Shown in pieces: positions 14,294 to 19,602 of a DNA stretch of 19,602 nt. Source of the stretch: CAZDUZ01 sp964508755. Its GTDB lineage: Bacteria; Patescibacteriota; Dojkabacteria; SC72; JAFGCJ01. The notes under the pieces were generated by a model. The model searched no databases and was not told the origin of the DNA. It saw only the letters and a program-made list of their open reading frames with translations. The stretch spans positions 1 through 19,602 of the forward strand of contig CAZDUZ010000014.1 of assembly GCA_964508755.1 (NCBI GenBank), written 5' to 3'. A program made the position numbers and the translations under genes. Each line of letters starts with the position of its first letter. Within the stretch, counting starts at the first letter, position 1.

Positions 14294-15373
14294 TTAATTA
14301 TTCACTGGTTTGCCAATTTCTGCGACTGGGTCTCTGTCAATTTCTAGGATATCACTTTCTATCTTTGCCATCGCTGAATTCATCTTTACAGCATAGTATG
14401 CTGCAATTCCAATCATACCTGCATTGTCAGTATAGAGAAGATTTGAGTAGGGAGTATATACTTGAAGACCTTTCTTTTTCATTGCACCACGTATTCTTCG
14501 GCGAATGACTTCGTTTGATATGACACCTCCGCCGAGTAGAACTCCATTTACCTGATACTGTGACGTTGCTCGATCGAGTTTAATTATGAGCGATTGAATG
14601 ACACTTTCGAGAAAGTCAGAACAGAAATCATAAACCCATTTCTTTTGTGGAGTTCCTTTTTCCTTCAATTCTTGAATTTTGTAGAGGCAAGCTGTTTTTA
14701 ACCCTGAATAGCTGAAATTACAGTCATTTGATTTGGAAAGTGGAACAGGTAGGCTAAACGAACCGGTACTACCTTTCTTGGCGAACTCCGAAATAATTGG
14801 CCCACCAGGATATCCGAGGTCAAGCATTTTAGAAAGTTTGTCAAAAGCTTCTCCTGCTGCATCATCGAGCGTTTCTCCAATTACGGTGTAGTCACCAAAA
14901 CCTTTGGCATATACTAGTTCTGTATGCCCTCCAGAAACAAGCAGTCCCATTAAAGGAAAATCATGAATGGTGGGAGCTTTGGGGTTAATACCTTTTGAGT
15001 TTTTTGCAAATGAAGAAAGCAAGTGTCCTTCCATGTGATTTATTGGTACAAAGGGTTTTTGATGGGTGAGTGCGAGGGATTGAGCTTTTTTGAGACCGAT
15101 TTCAAGTGCAATTGCAAGTCCCGGTCCGTATGTAGCAGCATATACATCGATAGCGTTTTCTTGAACGCGTGCTCTTTTAAAAGCTTCTGAGATTACGGCG
15201 TCTATGTTTTCAGTATGGGCTCTCCGAGCGATGTCTGGCACAACTCCCCCCCATTTTTTGTGAAGTTCGACTTGTGAAGAAATGACGTTGGAAAGTATCC
15301 TGTCATTTTCAAGTACTGCGGCTGAGGTTTCATCGCAGGAGGTATCGATTGCAAGTATTTTCATAGGTTTCAT
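14294..15373 (-). CDS. tsaD: tRNA N6-threonylcarbamoyladenosine synthase subunit TsaD
   Basis: 359 residues. TsaD signatures: LAIDTSCDETSAAVL at 7-21, the metal-binding H113-MEG-H117, TYGPGL at 81-86, LVSGGHTELVY in the middle and YTDNAGMIGIAAY near the end. By family knowledge TsaD transfers the threonylcarbamoyl group to A37 of tRNAs reading ANN codons, with TsaB and TsaE, and is nearly universal. The neighbouring tRNA-Ile and both tRNA-Met genes have A at 37 and read ANN codons; the elongator and Ile species are candidate substrates. The start is ATG 15373, with ATG 15364 (MKILAID) as an in-frame alternative; a -10 box 7 bases before 15373 favours the former. Length is normal and key residues are intact. 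Confidence 0.97.
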   Translation of the reverse strand: MKPMKILAIDTSCDETSAAVLENDRILSNVISSQVELHKKWGGVVPDIARRAHTENIDAVISEAFKRARVQENAIDVYAATYGPGLAIALEIGLKKAQSLALTHQKPFVPINHMEGHLLSSFAKNSKGINPKAPTIHDFPLMGLLVSGGHTELVYAKGFGDYTVIGETLDDAAGEAFDKLSKMLDLGYPGGPIISEFAKKGSTGSFSLPVPLSKSNDCNFSYSGLKTACLYKIQELKEKGTPQKKWVYDFCSDFLESVIQSLIIKLDRATSQYQVNGVLLGGGVISNEVIRRRIRGAMKKKGLQVYTPYSNLLYTDNAGMIGIAAYYAVKMNSAMAKIESDILEIDRDPVAEIGKPVNN

Positions 15374-15380
15374 TGGAGGA

Positions 15381-15409
15381 ATTGTAGAGGAGTGCCGCTA
15401 TTAATACAA
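15381..15409 (-). promoter_or_regulatory. Promoter of tsaD, leaderless geometry
   Basis: On the minus strand TTGTAT (15409-15404), 17 bases, TACAAT (15386-15381, 5 of 6). Seven bases separate the -10 from ATG 15373, predicting a leaderless mRNA. The -35 is weak (3 of 6). Confidence 0.5.
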
Positions 15410-15428
15410 CAGAATACGAAACGTTAAC

Positions 15429-15460
15429 ATGAGGGTCATGCATATTATTATTGACCTCAT
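15429..15460. repeat. Inverted repeat between tsaD and the recombinase gene
   Basis: ATGAGGGTCA (15429-15438) pairs with TGACCTCAT (15452-15460) as a 9-bp stem with one bulged G around a 13-base AT-rich loop. It lies upstream of the tsaD promoter and downstream of the recombinase stop. There is no T-run on either strand, so an operator, a recombination site or a 3'-end hairpin are all possible. Confidence 0.45.
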
Positions 15461-15488
15461 ACGGTGAGAATTAGCTAAGGGGGTGTTT

Positions 15489-16370
15489 TTACAAGGCTTC
15501 GAGTTTTTGCTGACTGCCGTTTTCACCCCGCTTGATAAGGTCGACGTACTTTTCGGTGGTTGAGAGACGTTTATGACCGACCAGTCGTGAAACGGTCACC
15601 ATATTCACGCCATTTGCAAGGTGATGGGCGATGAAGGTGTTGCGTAAATCGTTTACCTTCGCGCCTTTTATTCCAGCGCGTTCGAAAGCTCTATCGATAG
15701 AGGTACGGATATTTCGTACAAGAAGCGGGTTTCCCGTCTTTGTGACAAAGAGAACTCGACTTTCGGTTTTCGGTCTCATTTTCAAGTATTCATTAATGGC
15801 GGTAAGCGCTGAGTTGTTAAGAGGGACTTTTCTTTCTGGGTGGCTTGCAAAAGATGCGATCGCAAGATATTTGAATTTGTTATCTTTCGTGCTTCGAAGA
15901 TCATCGAGGGTTAAACGAGTAAGTTCACCGATACGAATACCCGTCTGAAGAAGAATTTCGACAATAGAGTAGAGACGAATGTCAGATCTGCTGATATCTC
16001 GTAGGGCACGATATTCCATTTCACTGAGAACTCGAGGAGGGCGTGTTTCAAACTTTGGATGGCTTAATTTCTCAGAAGGATTTTCACTAATTATTTTGTC
16101 CGCGACGAGAGATTTGAAAAATGTGCGAATGCTATTGATTTTTCGAGAGATACTCTTGGGGGTGTAGTTGTTTTCTTCTAGGCTTTTCTTGTAGGTTTCC
16201 AGGTGATCGTGTGTAACTTCTTCAGGTTTGGTAATAGATTTCTCTGATAAATGGTCGATAAGCTGTTCAATATCTTTTCCATACGCAACAATAGTAGACT
16301 CTGATCGGCCCTTTTTCTTCAATTCTGAGATAAACTGTGAGTGAAGCTCTGAGAGCGTGTTTTGGGCCAT
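15489..16370 (-). CDS. Tyrosine recombinase, XerC/XerD-like
   Basis: 293 residues, ATG 16370 reading leftward. An N-terminal SAM-like core-binding domain (about 5-95) is followed by a catalytic domain (about 112-280). R146 (TGIRIGEL), R243 (DLRNTF), H266 (VGHKRLSTT) and the nucleophile Y275 (EKYVDL) are present. At the usual HxLR histidine there is N240 instead, and the beta-hairpin lacks the G-K-G stretch, leaving K181 (ERKVPL) as the only nearby lysine. By family knowledge Xer recombinases resolve chromosome dimers at dif; related integrases move mobile elements. Length and placement among housekeeping genes suit a Xer-type role, and no att repeats or phage genes are seen. The substitutions leave activity open. 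Confidence 0.85.
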   Translation of the reverse strand: MAQNTLSELHSQFISELKKKGRSESTIVAYGKDIEQLIDHLSEKSITKPEEVTHDHLETYKKSLEENNYTPKSISRKINSIRTFFKSLVADKIISENPSEKLSHPKFETRPPRVLSEMEYRALRDISRSDIRLYSIVEILLQTGIRIGELTRLTLDDLRSTKDNKFKYLAIASFASHPERKVPLNNSALTAINEYLKMRPKTESRVLFVTKTGNPLLVRNIRTSIDRAFERAGIKGAKVNDLRNTFIAHHLANGVNMVTVSRLVGHKRLSTTEKYVDLIKRGENGSQQKLEAL

Positions 16371-16419
16371 ACATACATGAAAAATCTTAATTTGCGCTTC
16401 TTTGATAACCTAAAAAGTC

Positions 16420-16448
16420 ATTATATCACTCGAGTACAGCACGGTCAA
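16420..16448 (-). promoter_or_regulatory. Promoter of the tyrosine recombinase gene
   Basis: On the minus strand TTGACC (16448-16443, 5 of 6), 17 bases, TATAAT (16425-16420, perfect). One of the two strongest promoters in the window. The predicted start near 16413 leaves a leader of about 43 bases before ATG 16370. Confidence 0.7.
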
Positions 16449-16878
16449 TAATTTATGACTATGGGAAATGTTGTGGTCGGCAATTTTCCAAGGTTAGTGG
16501 AAGCACCGTTGAAGAAGTGCTCTTTTGTGCAAAACAGCTACATTCTTTACTCGTTCACTGAGGTTCTTGGAAATCTGTGTTTTGAATAGAGGTAAAATTT
16601 GTAAAAGATTATTTAGAAGGCGTTTCTGTGCTTTCCCGTAATTTCGTAATGACGGACATAACTGACAGGTGAATATTTACCAAGCGTCTCGTAGGCACGT
16701 TGTGATTGCGAAATTGGAATATCTGTCGTACATTGATGGACTCATTTTATCGATTTTCTTGGCAATTAATTAAGTTAGAAGAAGGACCTGTAGTGTGGAT
16801 TTGCTTGTAAGTGTTAAAAAGTGTTGGGGAAGAGTTAAGTTGGATGCATAAAGAAAATTGTAGTCATTTTCACGATTC
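16449..16878. other. Non-coding gap without recognised features
   Basis: Part of the 526-base divergent intergenic region between the recombinase and the FtsB-like gene. I find no long reading frame, tRNA, or recognisable tmRNA, RNase P or SRP RNA core. The only small frame of note is at 16737-16811 (24 codons, MDSFYRFSW start), for which no support exists. Base composition resembles the surroundings. Confidence 0.5.
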
Positions 16879-16896
16879 TATGATATTACATATAGT

Positions 16897-17397
16897 ATGA
16901 AACCAATGGTCTCTGCTCGGACAATAAATAGAAGAATTATAAAATCTTCCAAAGAAGATTCCGTTGGAAATGGTTTAAGAGTGTCGTCCAGCGTTTCGTT
17001 TCTTCTTACCTTTGTGTTTGTGGGATTATCGGGAATGATGGTGTACAACATCGTGAATTCGATTAATACTGCATACCAGCGTAACCAGTTGCTTAATCAA
17101 GCAGAAAATGAGGTAGAGGAGTTACGAATGCAAAACCTTGAATTACAGGAACAATTGGATTACGTCTCAAGTGCTGAATATGTCGAACAAGAAGCTCGAA
17201 ATCAGTTACAGTATGCCAAGGACGGAGAGATAATGGTTCTTCTGCCTGATAATTTATCTGCAGATCAAAACGATGAAAGTGGTGCAAAACGTGAAACTGA
17301 TAACGATAATACAGAAACTGTATCCGAAGAGTCTTCTGATCAAACCAATAATGACCTTTGGCAACGCTGGTTGAGTGTACTCGTTGAAGGAGTGTAA
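16897..17397 (+). CDS. FtsB/DivIC-like septum formation protein
   Basis: 166 residues. A basic cytoplasmic N-terminus (1-30) is followed by one TM helix (about 33-55) and a coiled coil with heptad leucines (about 58-92). Next comes the FtsB/DivIC signature YVEQEARNQLQYAKDGEI at about 95-112. A Glu/Asp/Asn-rich C-terminal tail (about 118-155) is longer than in typical FtsB. By family knowledge FtsB/DivIC join FtsL and FtsQ/DivIB in the divisome. ATG at 16897; an alternative in-frame ATG (M4) is 9 bases later. TATGAT at 16879-16884 is a possible -10, placing the mRNA start within a few bases of the ATG. It stands alone on its transcript as far as seen. Confidence 0.8.
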   Translation: MKPMVSARTINRRIIKSSKEDSVGNGLRVSSSVSFLLTFVFVGLSGMMVYNIVNSINTAYQRNQLLNQAENEVEELRMQNLELQEQLDYVSSAEYVEQEARNQLQYAKDGEIMVLLPDNLSADQNDESGAKRETDNDNTETVSEESSDQTNNDLWQRWLSVLVEGV

Positions 17398-17447
17398 GGG
17401 GATTCTTTTCTTAGCATAATTTCAATTTCGTATTATTTCGTACTGTG

Positions 17448-17465
17448 ACAGTTTGCTGTTTTTTT
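17448..17465 (+). terminator. Weak possible terminator after the FtsB-like gene
   Basis: ACAG-TTTG-CTGT (17448-17459), extendable by a G-U pair, followed directly by a run of T to 17465. The stem is only 4-5 bp, so it is weak, but position and T-run fit intrinsic termination before the initiator tRNA promoter. Confidence 0.3.
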
Positions 17466-17477
17466 ATTCTATTTCAT

Positions 17478-17506
17478 TTGATTATCAATGCTTCATACGG
17501 TATAAT
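17478..17506 (+). promoter_or_regulatory. Promoter of initiator tRNA-Met
   Basis: TTGATT at 17478-17483, 17 bases, perfect TATAAT at 17501-17506. The predicted start near 17513 lies about 20 bases before the mature tRNA. Confidence 0.7.
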
Positions 17507-17533
17507 CTGGCGCATCTTTCCAAGGCATTTTGT

Positions 17534-17608
17534 CGCGGGGTGGAGCAGTGGCAGCTCGTCAGGCTCATAACCTGAAGGTCGCCCGTTCGAGTCGGGCCCC
17601 CGCAACCA
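17534..17608 (+). tRNA. Initiator tRNA-Met (CAU)
   Basis: 75 bases including encoded CCA (17606-17608). The unpaired C1 and A72 (17534, 17604) at the acceptor end and the A11-U24 pair mark it as initiator. Anticodon loop CTCATAA, T-stem GCCCG/CGGGC. The three G-C pairs usual at 29-31/39-41 are here A-U, G-C, G-C (AGG/CCU), a known but uncommon variant. Confidence 0.93.
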
Positions 17609-17785
17609 TTTCCTCCCTCGTTATCATCTTTTCTATTATTTTTCTTAAGGTTATTACCTCAAACCCATTAGTCTGGGCATTTATATGTGTTTGTGTTTAT
17701 GTTTTGCGATAATTTTGGTAGTATTCAGGGCGAGCATTCAGTCGATGTTTGTTTGTGGTTAGTTTACAGATACATGACTGAGAGG

Positions 17786-17814
17786 TTGATATAAGGAATT
17801 TTGGTTCTTTAAAT
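17786..17814 (+). promoter_or_regulatory. Putative promoter of elongator tRNA-Met
   Basis: TTGATA at 17786-17791 (5 of 6), 17 bases, TTAAAT at 17809-17814. The predicted start near 17821 is about 7 bases before the mature tRNA. It may also serve ftsH, whose ATG lies about 105 bases after the tRNA and has no clear promoter of its own. Confidence 0.4.
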
Positions 17815-17827
17815 GAAATGTAATAAG

Positions 17828-17900
17828 GGTGGCATAGCTCAGTTGGCAGAGCATAGGATTCATAAACCTAAGGTCGGTGGTTCGATCCCACCTGCCACCA
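17828..17900 (+). tRNA. Elongator tRNA-Met (CAU)
   Basis: 73-base cloverleaf: acceptor GGTGGCA/TGCCACC, D-stem GCTC/GAGC, T-stem GGTGG/CCACC, discriminator A, CCA not encoded. Anticodon loop TTCATAA gives CAU. A fully paired first acceptor pair excludes the initiator. The last anticodon-stem pair is an A31-A39 mismatch. A TilS-modified tRNA-Ile2 has the same anticodon, but a UAU tRNA-Ile is already present, so elongator Met is favoured. Confidence 0.85.
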
Positions 17901-18005
17901 ATGATCAGTTTGTACAGCTGAAGAGACTAAGCATTCACTCTAATGTTGTTGTATTGCATGGTGAGAAGCGAACGTCTTGTTTAATCTGGAAATAAAGATA
18001 CTTGC

Positions 18006-19602
18006 ATGGAATCACTAACAAAAAATAATAAAGATATGTCAGTAAAAAAAGGATCAGAACCTGAGTCAGATTCTGTTACTAATCAATCTGATCAGAACGT
18101 ACCATCAAATGATGAAAAATCCCCAGGTACCCCACCAATAATCATCCGAAGAGTAAAAAAAGATGGAAATTTTGGTGGAGCTATTGTATCCGCGCTTATT
18201 ATTGTAGTTATGCTTATTAGCGGCTATCTCTATATGCGTTCCGGAAGCACCTTAGAAGAAGAGGTAAGTATGACGCAGGTCGTAGAGGAGATCCGTGATC
18301 AAAATGTCGAAAAAGTAACCGTTCGAGAAAACAGGGTAATTCTGGATCTGAAGGATAAACGTGAGGATAGTGAGATCATTTATGCATATCTTCAGGGAAC
18401 AACTGATTTTTTTGAGTTTTTGCAAGGGGAGGGTATTACATTATCAGAGCTTGATATTGATGTCGCGGTTGAGCCGGTTACGAGGGTCAATTGGATTGAT
18501 ATCATTTCACTTCTTTTTATGGTCTTGCTGGGAGTTGGTGTGTTTTTGTTCGTTCGAAACATGCAAAGTTCCGGTGGCAAACTGATGGATTTCGGTCAGT
18601 CACGAGCGAGACTTCTCTTTGGCAAAAAGACAAACGTGGGATTTGGTGATGTTGCAGGTATTAAAGAATCAAAAGAAGAGCTTCAGGAGATCGTTATGTT
18701 CTTGAAAAATCCTCGCCAATTTACGAAACTGGGCGCCAGAATTCCGAAAGGGGTATTGCTCGTCGGTCCTCCTGGTTCAGGTAAGACTCTCCTTGCACGA
18801 GCAGTCGCAGGTGAGGCGGGAGTGCCGTTTTTTCATACTTCGGGATCCGAGTTTGAAGAAATGCTTGTTGGAGCAGGAGCTTCGAGGGTGAGGGATTTGT
18901 TTCAAAAAGCTCGGAAAGCAGCTCCTTGTATCATATTTATTGACGAGATTGATGCTGTCGCAAAGAAACGCGGAACAACCGTGCATAGCGGTAATACCGA
19001 GCAGACGCTTAATCAGATTTTAGTAGAAATGGACGGATTGGAACCAAGAACAAATGTAATTGTTATCGCAGCGACAAACCGCCCTGACGTTTTAGATCCG
19101 GCTATTCTTCGCCCGGGGAGATTTGATCGGCATATTGCGCTTACTTTGCCTGATGCTTCTGAACGCGAAGCAATATTGAAAATCCACGCACGAAATAAAA
19201 AAATTGCCGAAGATGTAAATCTTTCAAATATTGCACGACGAACCATTGGTTTCTCTGGGGCAGATCTTGAAAATGCACTGAATGAAGCTGCAATAATGGC
19301 TGCAAAGAAAGATCAGAAGTCGATTACCGAAAAGGATATCCAGGAGGCATCCTTAAAGGTTAAATATGGACCAGAACGCAGAAGTAAAAAACGTGAAGAA
19401 GACGATATTAGAATGGCAGCCTATCATGAAGCGGGTCATGCACTGGTGGCAAAGTTCATGCCTCATGCTGATCCTGTATATGGGGTAAGTATTGTCTCAC
19501 GAGGTATGTCTGGCGGATTGACAATGTTCCTACCTGAAAAGGATCGGGAGAGTATGACGAAACGACAGATGTTTGCTCGGATCGCTGTTTCCGCGGGAGG
19601 TA
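18006..19602 (+). CDS. ftsH: ATP-dependent zinc metalloprotease FtsH (3' truncated by window)
   Basis: First 532 residues; the gene runs off the right edge. A hydrophilic N-terminus of about 58 residues precedes TM1 (59-78), longer than the few residues usual in FtsH. An extracytoplasmic segment and TM2 (163-183) follow. The AAA+ module has Walker A GPPGSGKT at 254-261, Walker B FIDEID with D313-E314, and the arginine-finger region ILRPGRFDRH. The zinc site H474-EAG-H478 is intact. The pore motif reads EMLVGAG with L287 where the aromatic Phe of E. coli FtsH (F-V-G) lies. By family knowledge FtsH is a membrane-anchored hexamer that extracts and degrades membrane and short-lived cytosolic proteins. 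ATG 18006 is chosen; ATG 18036 is an in-frame alternative. No Shine-Dalgarno is visible. Confidence 0.96.
   Translation, partial: MESLTKNNKDMSVKKGSEPESDSVTNQSDQNVPSNDEKSPGTPPIIIRRVKKDGNFGGAIVSALIIVVMLISGYLYMRSGSTLEEEVSMTQVVEEIRDQNVEKVTVRENRVILDLKDKREDSEIIYAYLQGTTDFFEFLQGEGITLSELDIDVAVEPVTRVNWIDIISLLFMVLLGVGVFLFVRNMQSSGGKLMDFGQSRARLLFGKKTNVGFGDVAGIKESKEELQEIVMFLKNPRQFTKLGARIPKGVLLVGPPGSGKTLLARAVAGEAGVPFFHTSGSEFEEMLVGAGASRVRDLFQKARKAAPCIIFIDEIDAVAKKRGTTVHSGNTEQTLNQILVEMDGLEPRTNVIVIAATNRPDVLDPAILRPGRFDRHIALTLPDASEREAILKIHARNKKIAEDVNLSNIARRTIGFSGADLENALNEAAIMAAKKDQKSITEKDIQEASLKVKYGPERRSKKREEDDIRMAAYHEAGHALVAKFMPHADPVYGVSIVSRGMSGGLTMFLPEKDRESMTKRQMFARIAVSAGG

Noticed and set aside
17530..17995. 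Two short frames spanning the tRNA-Met genes
   Set aside because: Most of each frame is tRNA sequence; the cloverleaves explain the region.
1..19602. UGA recoding as in Gracilibacteria
   Set aside because: Several genes end at TGA in the expected place and no conserved gene contains an in-frame TGA.
1..19602. CRISPR array, insertion sequence or prophage
   Set aside because: No regularly spaced repeats, transposase or phage structural genes were found; the lone tyrosine recombinase sits among housekeeping genes without flanking att repeats.

Overview
The window looks like a chromosomal segment of a Candidate Phyla Radiation (Patescibacteria) bacterium. This rests on several things seen together: tandem short VirB2/TrbC-like pilin genes carrying a G-D-P-x-K type loop, a single-TM VirD4/TraD-like ATPase, a bacterial PH-domain membrane protein, a PP2C-like protein with a C-terminal propeller-like region, and genes with almost no Shine-Dalgarno sequences. 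The base composition is moderate. TGA is used as an ordinary stop (for example at 2568, 3421, 4284 and 6948), so this is not one of the UGA-recoding Gracilibacteria/Absconditabacteria. The exact class cannot be fixed from the sequence alone.

Region 1 (1-1818) is the C-terminal part of a UvrD/AddA-type helicase fused to a RecB-like nuclease with an Fe-S cysteine set. Region 2 (about 1820-4284) is an array of six consecutive small two-TM VirB2/TrbC-like proteins, two of which are close duplicates with signal peptides. Region 3 (4406-7172) has a secreted SpoIID-like peptidoglycan enzyme with a long coiled coil, a PH-domain membrane protein and a tiny two-TM protein. Region 4 (7182-10818) has a PP2C-like/TM/propeller-like protein, smpB with an unusual N-terminus, and an unrecognised 199-aa protein. 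Region 5 (10967-13474) is the VirD4/TraD-like ATPase. All of these are on the + strand.

A short minus-strand block follows tRNA-Ile(UAU): a HAD 5'-nucleotidase, tsaD and a XerC/D-like tyrosine recombinase (13634-16370). After a 526-base gap with no recognisable gene come, on the + strand, a FtsB/DivIC-like division protein, initiator tRNA-Met, elongator tRNA-Met, and ftsH, which runs off the right edge.

The most interesting theme is that the pilin array, a secreted wall-cleaving protein and a DNA-pumping type ATPase lie within 12 kb. This is compatible with a cell-surface DNA-uptake or type IV secretion-like apparatus (inference). A second theme is expression. Several promoters place the -10 box 6-8 bases before the start codon (leaderless mRNAs), others have extended -10 boxes, and convincing ribosome-binding sites are missing. 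The three tRNA genes also have unusual features.
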